NCBI GenBank assembly: GCA_026417155.1
Contig: JAOADU010000072.1
Span: 1 to 57,305 of the forward strand
Direction of reading: 5' to 3'
Origin: Bacteroidales bacterium
GTDB lineage: Bacteria > Bacteroidota > Bacteroidia > Bacteroidales > GWA2-32-17
Length of the DNA: 57,305 bases
How positions within the stretch are numbered: the first letter of the stretch is position 1; each line of letters starts with the position of its first letter. The translations under genes and the position numbers were made by a program. Shown piece after piece: positions 42,535 through 51,864 of the stretch. The notes below the pieces were generated by a model that had not been told where the DNA came from, made no database searches, and saw only the letters and a program-made list of their open reading frames with translations.

Positions 42535-44598
42535 ATGAGAAAAAGTGTATTATTTACATTATTGCTTTTGTATGTGGGTTATGCATTTCCACAAGCAAAA
42601 GATTATCAAAAAGGCGAAGAAGCCTTTATGTATGAGGAATATTGGACAGCAATAGAACATTACAAAGTAGCATATTCAAAATATAACGATCCTGTTAAAA
42701 AAGCAGAACTAGTTTTTAAAATAGGATTATGTTACAGGGCATTGCACGAATCAAAGGAAGCAGAATTATGGTTTAAGAAAGCAATTAAAGTAAAATATCC
42801 CGATCCATTGGCCGTATTATATTATGCCGATGCTTTGAAAATGAATGGATCATTTGAAGAAGCTGCCATTGAATATCAAAATTATGGGAAGCTTGTGCCT
42901 GGCGACAAGAGAGCCGAAATTGGAGTGAAATCTTGTCAATTAGCAGCTAAGTGGATTAGTAAGCCTACTCGTTATGCAGTTGAAAACATGGCGTTTATCA
43001 ATTCAAAAGATCAAGATTTTAGTCCAGTGTTTGCAAAAAAAGATTATAAATCAATATATTTTACATCGAATAGAGCTGGTAGCACAGGTAATCAGATACA
43101 TGCACGAACAGGTGCGGGCTTTTTTGATTTGTGGGAAACTTCGGCCGACAGAAAAGGCAAGTGGAGCGAACCCAAACCATTAGAACCACCTGTTAATACA
43201 CCCGACGACGAAGGAGCTTCTTCCTTAAATTTAAAAGGGAATACATTGTATTTTACGCGTTGCCAAGTAAGTAAAAAGCAAATACTTGGATGTAAAATAT
43301 TTTATTCAGAACGTAAAGGTGTAAACTGGGATGTACCTCAGATCATTAACATTAAAGGAGCTGTAGATAGTACTTCAATAGGTCATCCTTCAATATCGGA
43401 AGATGAAACAACGCTTTACTTTTCTGCCAATTTGCCCGGCGGTTATGGCGGAAGGGATATTTGGATGATAAAACGCGATAAAAAAAGTGCACCTTGGAAT
43501 CCTGAGCCAATTAACTTAGGTCCGGAAATTAATACTCCAGGAAATGAAGTTTTTCCATACATAAGAAATAATGGCAAGCTATATTTTTCTAGCGATTATC
43601 ACGTAGGTATGGGTGGGTTCGATATTTTCGAAGCTGTTTTAGATCAAAAAACAGGTAAGTATAAAGTTAATAATATGAAATATCCTATAAATTCTAATGC
43701 AGACGACTTTGGAATCATCTTTGAAGGCGAAGCCGAAAGAGGATATTTTTCATCAAGTCGTAAAGGTGGTAAAGGAGGAGACGATATTTACATGTTTTAC
43801 TTACCACCGTTGCAGTTTACACTTAAAGGCTTTATTAAAGACTGTAAAACCGACGAACCAATACCTGGTGCAAAGCTTGTGCTAAAAGGAAGTGACGGAA
43901 CAACGGTGGAAGGAGTTAGCGAAGCCGATGGTTCGTATAAGTTTAACTTAAATGCCAATACAGACTATCAAATTTTAGCATCTAAAGAGAAATACTTGAA
44001 TGGCAATGCTGGTGAATCAACTCGTGGATTAGAAGAAAATAAAGAATTTAATGTAGATATATGTTTGGAAAGCATTCGCGAACCTATAGAATTGCCAAAT
44101 ATTGAGTACGACTTAGGTAAATGGGATTTACGTCCCGAATCAATGGTATCGCTCGATAAGCTGGTCGAGACACTTAATAATAACCCCAATATCGTAATAG
44201 AATTAGGATCTCATACCGATTTTAGAGCCGATGATAAATTTAACTTAGAGCTATCTCAAAAACGAGCACAATCGGTTGTGAATTATTTAATAGAAAAAGG
44301 TATTGAACCTGAAAGACTTGTTGCTAAAGGTTATGGCGAAACAAAGCCCAAAGTTGTAGATAAGAAAATGGCTGAACGCTATCCGGGGTTCTTGAGAGAA
44401 GGTCAGGTATTAAATGAAAAATTCATAAAATCGCTTGCTACGGTTGAAGAACAAGAAGTTTGCCATCAATATAATCGTAGAACAGAGTTCAGAGTTCTAA
44501 GAGAAGATTATGTTTCAAAGAAACAAAATACTACCTTGCCTCAAAACTTCCCAACACCTCAAACAGAAGAAAACAAATCGAACGAAGAAAACGAGTAG
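42535..44598 (+). CDS. PorE-like OmpA-family protein (TPR, beta-propeller, CRD, OmpA)
   Basis: A 687-aa exported protein with, in order, a signal peptide (1-22), TPR-like helices (about 23-135) and a PD40/WD40-type propeller (about 150-425, with repeats such as SIYFTSNRAG, TLYFSANLPGGYGGRDIW and KLYFSSDYHVGMGGFDIF). A carboxypeptidase-regulatory-like domain (about 435-510, GFIKDCKTDEPIPGAKLVLKG) and an OmpA peptidoglycan-binding domain (about 525-650) follow. This domain order is that of PorE, the T9SS component anchored to peptidoglycan. The signal lacks a lipobox, unlike P. gingivalis PorE, so a paralog with another role is possible. The start is the ATG at 42535; a GTG at 42526 is in frame. 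Confidence 0.82.
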   Translation: MRKSVLFTLLLLYVGYAFPQAKDYQKGEEAFMYEEYWTAIEHYKVAYSKYNDPVKKAELVFKIGLCYRALHESKEAELWFKKAIKVKYPDPLAVLYYADALKMNGSFEEAAIEYQNYGKLVPGDKRAEIGVKSCQLAAKWISKPTRYAVENMAFINSKDQDFSPVFAKKDYKSIYFTSNRAGSTGNQIHARTGAGFFDLWETSADRKGKWSEPKPLEPPVNTPDDEGASSLNLKGNTLYFTRCQVSKKQILGCKIFYSERKGVNWDVPQIINIKGAVDSTSIGHPSISEDETTLYFSANLPGGYGGRDIWMIKRDKKSAPWNPEPINLGPEINTPGNEVFPYIRNNGKLYFSSDYHVGMGGFDIFEAVLDQKTGKYKVNNMKYPINSNADDFGIIFEGEAERGYFSSSRKGGKGGDDIYMFYLPPLQFTLKGFIKDCKTDEPIPGAKLVLKGSDGTTVEGVSEADGSYKFNLNANTDYQILASKEKYLNGNAGESTRGLEENKEFNVDICLESIREPIELPNIEYDLGKWDLRPESMVSLDKLVETLNNNPNIVIELGSHTDFRADDKFNLELSQKRAQSVVNYLIEKGIEPERLVAKGYGETKPKVVDKKMAERYPGFLREGQVLNEKFIKSLATVEEQEVCHQYNRRTEFRVLREDYVSKKQNTTLPQNFPTPQTEENKSNEENE

Positions 44599-44618
44599 CT
44601 ATTTAATAATGTTATGCT

Positions 44619-44648
44619 GCGTTCCGGCTAACCCGGAACGCTTTTTTT
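44619..44648 (+). terminator. intrinsic terminator or attenuator between the PorE-like gene and purM
   Basis: A GC-rich perfect 9-bp stem GCGTTCCGG/CCGGAACGC with a 5-base loop and seven T residues. Its T-run touches the first possible purM ATG at 44649. Confidence 0.88.
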
Positions 44649-45830
44649 ATGAAAAAAAATATGAATTTAGATAAATACGAAAAACGAGGCGTAAGCTCTC
44701 AAAAAGAAGATGTACACAAAGCAATAAGTAATTTGGATAAAGGGTTATATGAAAATACTTTTTGCAAAATCTTACCTAATATTTTTGAACCCGGCACATC
44801 AAATGTTGTGATAATGCATGCCGATGGGGCAGGTACAAAATCATCTCTTGCATATCTTTATTGGAAAGAGACAGGCGATATTAATGTTTGGAAGGGGCTG
44901 GTTTGCGATGCTCTTTATATGAACATCGACGATATGATGTGCTCGGGTGCATTAGGACCATTTGTTGTATCGTCTACAATTGGACGCAACAAAGGTTTAA
45001 TTACGGGCGATATTATTTCTACTATCATAAATGAATTTAATGAACAATGCCAATGGTTAACAAGTGTAGGGATTCCTGCAATTTTGGCTGGAGGTGAAAC
45101 GGCTGATGTTGGCGATTTGGTTAGAACTATTATTATTGATTCAACAGTTTATAGTCAAATAAAAAAAGAGAATGTTATTCAAATAAATATACAACCCGGC
45201 GATGTGATTGTAGCACTTGCATCATACGGTAAAGCAAGCTATGAAAAAGAGTATAATAGTGGAATAGGAAGCAATGGTTTGACCTTTGCTCGACACGAAG
45301 TATTATATCGAAAATATGCCCAACAATATCCTGAAACTTACGATTCAAATATTGATGAAGAATATATATATACTGGAAAATATAAAGTTACCGATGTGGA
45401 ACCTGAAACAAAATTGTCGGTAGGAAAATTATTATTATCACCAACAAGAACATATGTACCAATTTTAAAAGATATTTTTAAACAATATAGGGATAAAATT
45501 CATGGAATAATACACTGTACAGGTGGCGGTCAAACCAAAGTTTTGAATTTTACTAAAAATATCCATATAATTAAAGAAAATTTATTGCCTATTCCACCGG
45601 TATTTCGATTAATACAATCTGTTTCTAATTCCGATTGGAAAGAAATGTTTCGTGTGTTTAATATGGGTCATCGTTTAGAAATATATACGGATCTTTTTAC
45701 CGCAGAACAAATTATAAAAGTATCACAACAGTACAATATAGATGCAAAAATTATTGGGCATTGTCAGCCATCGAATGAAAATAAACTAACAATAAAATAC
45801 AATCAGGAAGAGTATACATATATAAAGTAG
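44649..45830 (+). CDS. purM: phosphoribosylformylglycinamidine cyclo-ligase (AIR synthase)
   Basis: The fifth step of purine synthesis closes the imidazole ring with ATP. The chain is 393 aa, longer than E. coli PurM (345 aa), as is common in Bacteroidota. Family stretches are YEKRGVSSQKEDVHKA, VIMHADGAGTKSSLAYLYW, DALYMNIDDMMCSGA, ILAGGETADVGDLV and IHCTGGGQTKVLNF. Met5 (44661) is an equally possible start, because the ATG at 44649 abuts the terminator T-run. prfA follows after 9 bases, and the block continues through rsmA. Confidence 0.92.
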   Translation: MKKNMNLDKYEKRGVSSQKEDVHKAISNLDKGLYENTFCKILPNIFEPGTSNVVIMHADGAGTKSSLAYLYWKETGDINVWKGLVCDALYMNIDDMMCSGALGPFVVSSTIGRNKGLITGDIISTIINEFNEQCQWLTSVGIPAILAGGETADVGDLVRTIIIDSTVYSQIKKENVIQINIQPGDVIVALASYGKASYEKEYNSGIGSNGLTFARHEVLYRKYAQQYPETYDSNIDEEYIYTGKYKVTDVEPETKLSVGKLLLSPTRTYVPILKDIFKQYRDKIHGIIHCTGGGQTKVLNFTKNIHIIKENLLPIPPVFRLIQSVSNSDWKEMFRVFNMGHRLEIYTDLFTAEQIIKVSQQYNIDAKIIGHCQPSNENKLTIKYNQEEYTYIK

Positions 45831-45839
45831 GAGTAGCGT

Positions 45840-46928
45840 ATGGCAGAAAATATCATTTTAGAAAAATTAGAAGGAATTCAATCAAAATTTTTAGAAATTA
45901 GCGAACAACTCTCTAATCCAGAGGTCATAGCCGATATGAAACGTTTTGTAGCTCTGAATAAGGAATACAAAGCAATGGAACCAATAGTTAATGCCTACAA
46001 AGAATATAAAAATATTGTAAGTAATATAGAATCGGCAAAACATATATTAAGTAACGAAAAAGACGAAGAATTGCGCGAAATGGCAAAAACAGAATTAGAT
46101 AGTTTATTAAAAAGACAAGAAGAGCTAGAAGAAGAAATTAAAATATTGTTATTGCCCAAAGATCCTGAAGATTCTAAGAATGCCATTGTAGAAATTAGGG
46201 CTGGAACGGGAGGCGATGAAGCATCTATTTTTGCAGGCGATTTGTTTAGAATGTATACAAAGTACTGCGAATCGAAAAATTGGAAAATAGAAATCAATAG
46301 TTTTACAGAAGGTACGGTGGGTGGTTATAAGGAAATAATATTTAAAATTATTGGTGATGGTGTATATGGCATAATGAAATTTGAGTCGGGTGTTCATAGA
46401 GTTCAGCGTGTACCGCAAACCGAAACACAAGGCAGAGTGCACACTTCGGCTGCAACGGTAGCAGTTTTTCCCGAAGCCGACGAGTTTGACATTCAGCTCA
46501 ATATGAACGACATTCGCAAAGAAACCTTCTGCTCGAGCGGACCAGGTGGGCAATCAGTAAATACAACCTATTCGGCAGTTCGGCTAACTCATATTCCTAC
46601 AGGTATTGTTGTAAGCATTCAAGACGAAAAATCGCAAATAAAAAATTACGAAAAAGCATTAAACGAACTTCGTACAAGAATTTATAATTTAGAATATCAA
46701 AAATACCTCGACCAAATAAGCGCAAAACGCAAAACGATGGTATCTACGGGCGATCGTTCAGCCAAAATACGAACTTACAATTATCCACAAAACAGAGTTA
46801 CTGATCATCGTATCAATTTAACTCTCTATAACTTAGATTCAATCATCAATGGCGATTTAGATGAACTGATTCATGCATTGCAAGTTGCAGAAAATGCCGA
46901 AAAACTAAAAGAATCGGAACAACTATAA
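45840..46928 (+). CDS. prfA: peptide chain release factor 1
   Basis: It ends translation at UAA and UAG. The 362-aa length is normal. The catalytic GGQ lies at 236-238 in [10 protein letters not shown]. The stop-codon-reading motif is Pro-Gln-Thr at 192-194 ([10 protein letters not shown]), the P-x-T form that marks RF1 rather than RF2 (SPF). The [25 protein letters not shown] signature follows. There is no programmed frameshift, as expected. It sits within the purM-prfA-pyrF run with gaps of 9 and 11 bases. Confidence 0.96.
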   Translation: MAENIILEKLEGIQSKFLEISEQLSNPEVIADMKRFVALNKEYKAMEPIVNAYKEYKNIVSNIESAKHILSNEKDEELREMAKTELDSLLKRQEELEEEIKILLLPKDPEDSKNAIVEIRAGTGGDEASIFAGDLFRMYTKYCESKNWKIEINSFTEGTVGGYKEIIFKIIGDGVYGIMKFESGVHRVQRVPQTETQGRVHTSAATVAVFPEADEFDIQLNMNDIRKETFCSSGPGGQSVNTTYSAVRLTHIPTGIVVSIQDEKSQIKNYEKALNELRTRIYNLEYQKYLDQISAKRKTMVSTGDRSAKIRTYNYPQNRVTDHRINLTLYNLDSIINGDLDELIHALQVAENAEKLKESEQL

Positions 46929-46939
46929 ACATTTTATAT

Positions 46940-47770
46940 ATGAATTACAATCAATTAGTAGAACAGATAAAACAAAAAGAAAGTTTTCTTTGTGTAGGAT
47001 TGGATACAGACATCAATAAAATACCCGAATTTTTAAAAATACTCAACGATCCTATTTTTGCTTTTAACAAAGGAATTGTGGAGGCAACAGCCGAATACAG
47101 TATAGCATATAAAATAAATGTTGCTTTTTATGAGGCATTAGGCAAAAAAGGTTGGGAAAGTTTAGAAAAAACCGCATGGCACATTAAAAATAATTATCCT
47201 AACATTTTTTTAATAGCCGATGCCAAACGAGGCGATATAGGGAACACATCAGCACAATATGCAAAAGCATTTTTCCATACTTTACCCTTCGATGCTGTTA
47301 CCGTTGCTCCATATATGGGAAGCGACAGCGTGAAGCCATTTTTGGAATATGAAAACAAATTTGTGATACTATTAGCGCTAACATCAAACGAAGGTGCTGC
47401 TGATTTTCAGTATTTCGAAAATAACGAATTTGAATTTTTATTCGAAAAAGTTATTAAAGTTTCTCAACAATGGGCCGACAAAGAAAAAATGATGTATGTA
47501 GTGGGTGCTACACGTGCCGAAATGCTCGAACAAATACGCAAACTTGTTCCTGATCATTTTCTCTTAATTCCTGGTGTGGGAGCTCAGGGAGGAAGTCTTG
47601 AAGAAGTTGCTAAATATGGCTTGAATGCTAATGGTGGATTGATAGTTAATTTGTCGAGAAATATTATTTATGCTGGCAACCAAGAAGATTTTAGAGAACA
47701 AAGTGCTGCAGTTGCGAAACTTATTCAGATGAAAATGCGTACACTCTTAGAAAATCATAGAATCATTTAA
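46940..47770 (+). CDS. pyrF: orotidine 5'-phosphate decarboxylase
   Basis: The last step of UMP synthesis. The 276-aa protein belongs to the longer type 2 subfamily. The catalytic Asp94-Lys96-Asp99 set lies in [17 protein letters not shown]. The N-terminus [15 protein letters not shown] and the phosphate-binding [11 protein letters not shown] also fit. It lies between prfA and the DUF2851 gene with gaps of 11 and 6 bases, so it is co-transcribed with purM, linking purine and pyrimidine synthesis to translation factors. Confidence 0.95.
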   Translation: MNYNQLVEQIKQKESFLCVGLDTDINKIPEFLKILNDPIFAFNKGIVEATAEYSIAYKINVAFYEALGKKGWESLEKTAWHIKNNYPNIFLIADAKRGDIGNTSAQYAKAFFHTLPFDAVTVAPYMGSDSVKPFLEYENKFVILLALTSNEGAADFQYFENNEFEFLFEKVIKVSQQWADKEKMMYVVGATRAEMLEQIRKLVPDHFLLIPGVGAQGGSLEEVAKYGLNANGGLIVNLSRNIIYAGNQEDFREQSAAVAKLIQMKMRTLLENHRII

Positions 47771-47776
47771 CAACTT

Positions 47777-49054
47777 ATGAGCGAAGATTTTCTCCAGTTT
47801 TTATGGCAATATCGCTTATTTGATGAAAATAATTTATGCACAAGCAATGGGGAGAAAATCGAAATTATTCATGTAGGAACAAAAAATTCTGATGCAGGAC
47901 CTGACTTTTTTAATTCAAGAATTCGTTATGCTGGTATAGAGTGGGCTGGAAATGTTGAGATACATAAAAATTCATCCGATTGGAACATTCATCAACATAA
48001 CATCGATGAAGCATACGATAACGTTATATTACACGTAGTTTGGAATTACGATCAAGATGTTTTTAATAGTAAACATCAAAAGATACTAACAATCACTTTA
48101 CCTATATTACCCGAAACAATGCAAGAATACAAATCGCTTTACGAAAATCATAAACCAATCGCTTGTTCCGATAAACTTTCTCGTTTAAACTATCCATTTG
48201 CAACATATCTTGAAACACTTGCAGTTAGCAAATTGGAAAAAAAATCGAAATTAATTTCGAATGAATTAAAAGAAACACAATACAATTGGGAGGAGTCTTT
48301 TTATCGAATATTAGCATATAGTTTTGGACTTAAAGCAAATGCCCATGCTTTTCTGATGTTGGCACAAACAACACCGTTAACCATAATAAAAAAAAATTTA
48401 GATCAATACTTTCGTATTGAAGCACTGATGTTTGGTCAGTCTGGATTGTTACCGCAACAATCCGATCATCCGTATGTGGCTAAATTGATAAAAGAATATG
48501 CATACTTGCAACACAAATATAATTTAGTTCCTTTAAATGCTTCGGTATGGAAGTTTTCGAAAATTCATCCTCCTTCCTTTCCTACCATTCGTATTGCACA
48601 GTGGGTTTATTTTCTTCATAAACATGCAAATGATTTAATGAATTTAATTAAGGAAGTACCATTTAAAAAGCTGGTTAAACAATTTCAAATTAAAACATCA
48701 GAATTTTGGGATACCCATTATACATTCGAAAAAGAAACAGAAGTCCCCGTACGAAACAGGATGGGTAAGAGTTTTATTCATTTAATTTTTATTAATTCCG
48801 TTTTGCCGTTTATTTTCATTTATGCTAAAGAAAAGCAAAACACATCATTGCAAGAGTGGGTGATAAATATTTTTGAGCAAATACCATCGGAAAAAAATCA
48901 TATCATAAAATTTTGGCATGAAGCAAATATTATACCTAAAAATGCTTTTCAATCGCAAGCATTGCTGTATTTATATGAGCAGTTTTGCAAACCACGTTTT
49001 TGTTTGCGATGTAATATAGGAACGTATTTATTATTGCATACTAAATCGCTTTGA
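47777..49054 (+). CDS. DUF2851 family protein
   Basis: A 425-aa cytosolic protein of a Bacteroidota family of unknown function. Recognisable stretches are the N-terminal EDFLQFLWQYRLFD, NSDAGPDFFNSRIRYAGIEWAGNVEIHKNSSDW, and a C-terminal cysteine pair in FCLRCNIGTYLL. The conserved acidic/His-rich N-terminal region (DAGPDF, GNVEIH) recalls a nuclease-like fold, but this is speculation. It is placed 4 bases before rsmA, which suggests some link with RNA metabolism. Confidence 0.85.
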   Translation: MSEDFLQFLWQYRLFDENNLCTSNGEKIEIIHVGTKNSDAGPDFFNSRIRYAGIEWAGNVEIHKNSSDWNIHQHNIDEAYDNVILHVVWNYDQDVFNSKHQKILTITLPILPETMQEYKSLYENHKPIACSDKLSRLNYPFATYLETLAVSKLEKKSKLISNELKETQYNWEESFYRILAYSFGLKANAHAFLMLAQTTPLTIIKKNLDQYFRIEALMFGQSGLLPQQSDHPYVAKLIKEYAYLQHKYNLVPLNASVWKFSKIHPPSFPTIRIAQWVYFLHKHANDLMNLIKEVPFKKLVKQFQIKTSEFWDTHYTFEKETEVPVRNRMGKSFIHLIFINSVLPFIFIYAKEKQNTSLQEWVINIFEQIPSEKNHIIKFWHEANIIPKNAFQSQALLYLYEQFCKPRFCLRCNIGTYLLLHTKSL

Positions 49055-49058
49055 CCTT

Positions 49059-49829
49059 ATGGTAAAGCCCAAAAAGTATTTAGGACAACATTTTCTGCAC
49101 GATAGAAATATTGCTCAAAAAATAGTACAATTGCTAAAACCAGCAAAAACAATTATTGAAGTAGGTTCGGGAACAGGAGCTTTATCTACAATATTGTTTC
49201 AGTTATATAAAGAAAAAGTATTGTTTTTCGATATAGATGCAGAATCTATTGAGTTTTTACACGAGCAAATACAAATACCAACTTCTCAGTTGTATTTGCA
49301 AGATTTTTTAACAGTAAATCTCAATGAATTCATCGCTCCGATCCATATCATTGGTAATTTCCCATACAATATTAGCAGTTCTTTATTATTTAAAATATTA
49401 GAAAACAAACATCTTGTTTCTCAGGTTGTATGTATGTTGCAAAAAGAAGTTGCTCAACGAATTTGTGCAAAAGAGGGCAACAAAATGTACGGAATATTGA
49501 GCGTGTTAATTCAAACTTATTATGACGTTCTTTATCATTTTCAGGTAAATGAAAGTGTTTTTGTACCACCACCAAAAGTAAAGTCGGCAGTAATTGAGTT
49601 AAGATATAAAAACGATGCCCCTGTACCGCTAAACGAAGAATTTTTTTTCGCTATGGTAAAAGCATCGTTTAATAAAAGAAGAAAAATATTATCAAATTCT
49701 CTTAGCGATATAATTGATAAAAAATACATCCCCGAAAAATATGCAACAAAACGACCAGAAATGCTTAGTGTATCGGAGTTTTTAGATTTATCGAATCAAT
49801 TGTATTTAAAAATTCGAACTAAATCATAG
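49059..49829 (+). CDS. rsmA: 16S rRNA (adenine1518-N6/adenine1519-N6)-dimethyltransferase
   Basis: It dimethylates two adenines in the 3' hairpin of 16S rRNA late in small-subunit assembly. The 256-aa chain begins KPKKYLGQHFLHD. Its SAM-binding motif is IEVGSGTGALST and its catalytic motif IV is NFPYNISS. FVPPPKVKSAVIEL and KASFNKRRKILSNSL follow. It ends the purM-to-rsmA run. The downstream polysaccharide genes have their own promoter element. Confidence 0.95.
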   Translation: MVKPKKYLGQHFLHDRNIAQKIVQLLKPAKTIIEVGSGTGALSTILFQLYKEKVLFFDIDAESIEFLHEQIQIPTSQLYLQDFLTVNLNEFIAPIHIIGNFPYNISSSLLFKILENKHLVSQVVCMLQKEVAQRICAKEGNKMYGILSVLIQTYYDVLYHFQVNESVFVPPPKVKSAVIELRYKNDAPVPLNEEFFFAMVKASFNKRRKILSNSLSDIIDKKYIPEKYATKRPEMLSVSEFLDLSNQLYLKIRTKS

Positions 49830-49851
49830 AAGTAAATTCGTAAAATATTTC

Positions 49852-49859
49852 TATTTTTG
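49852..49859 (+). promoter_or_regulatory. -7 element of the Wzz/O-antigen ligase block
   Basis: TATTTTTG matches TAnnTTTG, 20 bases before the GTG start at 49880. No clear -33 box. Confidence 0.45.
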
Positions 49860-49879
49860 TGCTCAATTGATAAAATAAC

Positions 49880-50878
49880 GTGAGCAAAGATTTTAATTCT
49901 GATTGGCTTTTTGATATCTATAATTATAATAAACGTATTTACCTTATTGTATCTATTATTTCAATTGTTGTTTTTTCAATATTGGCTTATCTTTTACCGT
50001 CGGAATACCGTGCCACAGTTATATTATTTCCGGCAAGCAACGAATCGGTCAGTTATAGCGTATTTGCCGAAAACTCTCAAACCAAAGGGATAACACGTTT
50101 TGGCGAAAATGAAGAAGTGGAATACTTTTTACAAGTGCTAAATAGCGACGAAATTAAAGATTATATAACAAAGCGTTTTAATTTATATGAACATTATAAT
50201 ATAGATACTTTATCGTACAAGTATCCAAAAACAAAACTTACCAGAAAATGGGAAAATAATGTTTCGTTTCGAAAAACTGAATTCTTATCTATTGAGATAG
50301 AAGTGTTCGATCATGATCCCAAATATGCAGCAAATATGGCAAATGCTATTGCCGAATATGCCGATACACTCATGAACAAAATAAAACACGAACGTTCGAA
50401 GAAAGCTTATGAAATTGTTAAAAAAGAATATTTCGATGCATTAGCCCAATTGCAATACATGCAAGATTCGATACAAAAGATTAGAAAATTAGGTGTTATA
50501 AATTATGATGCACAAAGCGAGGTATATAGCGATGCATATGCTCAAGCGTTAGCAAAAGGGAATATGCAAGGAGCCAAATTATTGGAAGAAAAGTTTCGTG
50601 TTTTATCGGAGTATGGGGGCATTTACCAAACTTTTGATGAAATGCTTACTTACGAAGCTAAGCGTATTGTTGCGTTAAAAGAAAAATATATTCAGGCTAA
50701 AGTTGATGCTGAGCAATTTATACCATACAAATTTATTGTTAGCAAAGCTGATATACCCGAAAAAGAATATTATCCAATACGTTGGCTAATAATTGTAGGA
50801 GGGCTACTTTCATCGTGGCTATTATTAACGGTTATTTTAGCCTTCATGATTAAAAAAAAAAAGTTCAATTACATCTGA
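49880..50878 (+). CDS. Wzz-type chain-length determinant protein 1
   Basis: A 332-aa inner-membrane protein with a helix near the N-terminus (about 18-40, IYLIVSIISIVVFSILAYL) and another near the C-terminus (about 302-325). Between them is a long periplasmic part rich in coiled coil (about 155-290). The Pro-containing segment YYPIRW before the second helix is typical of polysaccharide co-polymerases. It sets the length of surface polysaccharide chains. The start is GTG. It is paralogous to the next gene. Confidence 0.82.
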   Translation: MSKDFNSDWLFDIYNYNKRIYLIVSIISIVVFSILAYLLPSEYRATVILFPASNESVSYSVFAENSQTKGITRFGENEEVEYFLQVLNSDEIKDYITKRFNLYEHYNIDTLSYKYPKTKLTRKWENNVSFRKTEFLSIEIEVFDHDPKYAANMANAIAEYADTLMNKIKHERSKKAYEIVKKEYFDALAQLQYMQDSIQKIRKLGVINYDAQSEVYSDAYAQALAKGNMQGAKLLEEKFRVLSEYGGIYQTFDEMLTYEAKRIVALKEKYIQAKVDAEQFIPYKFIVSKADIPEKEYYPIRWLIIVGGLLSSWLLLTVILAFMIKKKKFNYI

Positions 50879-50934
50879 ATTATGAAAACATCATTCATCA
50901 AATATTAACTTTCGAACTATTTAATTATACTGGT

Positions 50935-51864
50935 ATGGAAAAAATATTTAGTAACTATTCGCTAATACGTCTAATAAGTAAATGGCGACTTCATCTGTTT
51001 ATAGTTTCAATAATCTCTATTGCGTTGGGTGTTTTTATATCTTCGCCTATTGTTATTACACCAAAATATAAATCAACTGCAATCGTTTATCCAACCAATT
51101 TATTTGAATATTCTAAAGAATCTACCACAGAGCAAATGTTTCAAATTCTATTGTCGAGCGATATAAAATTCAAAATGTTAGAAGCCTTTAATCTCGATAA
51201 ACATTATAAACTCGATAGAAAAGATCCACAATTTATTACCCAATATTTAAACGAATATGATGATAATGTAAGCATTAGTAAAACGGAATATGAATCGGTT
51301 GAAATAAAGGTTTTGGATAAAAATCCGAAGCAGGCAGCAGCAATGGTAGATAGCCTTATTAAATTTTACAATCAAAAAGTAGCCGAATTGCACAAAGTAA
51401 AACAAAAAGAAATGATGGAAATTATGAATAAGGCTATGATAGAGAAACAAAAAGAAATAGATTCTATAGAAAATATACTAACAGAAATTCGTTCAAAATA
51501 CAATATTTTGAATTATAATTTACAAAGTGCCGAAATTACCAAAGGCTTACTATCGGGCAATAAACAAGCTGTTGAGATATACAAAAATATGGAATTATAT
51601 GGCGGAAAATTTAAACATTTAGACTCACTTCTAAATAATTACAGAAAGCAGTACCTTGGATATAAATCATCTTACGAAGGGGCATTACGTGAATATAGAA
51701 AGAATATTTCGTATGCACTGGTTGTGCAGAAACCGTTTCCAGCCGATAAAAAATCGTACCCCGTACGTTGGGCAATTACGCTTTTAACTTTTATTGGGGG
51801 CTTTATTATTGCACTAATCGTTATTGCATTTATCGAAAGTAAAAAAGCAAAAGTTGAAGCTTAA
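50935..51864 (+). CDS. Wzz-type chain-length determinant protein 2
   Basis: A 309-aa paralog of the preceding protein with the same plan: a membrane helix at about 20-42, a periplasmic coiled-coil region, SYPVRW before the second helix (about 280-302), and a basic tail. Both proteins share a KYKST/EYRAT-like opening, a tract on species present in the outer strand (SSDIKFKMLEAFNLDKHY), and DKNPKQAAAMVDSL. It lies 56 bases after the first gene. The O-antigen ligase begins inside its last codons. Confidence 0.82.
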   Translation: MEKIFSNYSLIRLISKWRLHLFIVSIISIALGVFISSPIVITPKYKSTAIVYPTNLFEYSKESTTEQMFQILLSSDIKFKMLEAFNLDKHYKLDRKDPQFITQYLNEYDDNVSISKTEYESVEIKVLDKNPKQAAAMVDSLIKFYNQKVAELHKVKQKEMMEIMNKAMIEKQKEIDSIENILTEIRSKYNILNYNLQSAEITKGLLSGNKQAVEIYKNMELYGGKFKHLDSLLNNYRKQYLGYKSSYEGALREYRKNISYALVVQKPFPADKKSYPVRWAITLLTFIGGFIIALIVIAFIESKKAKVEA

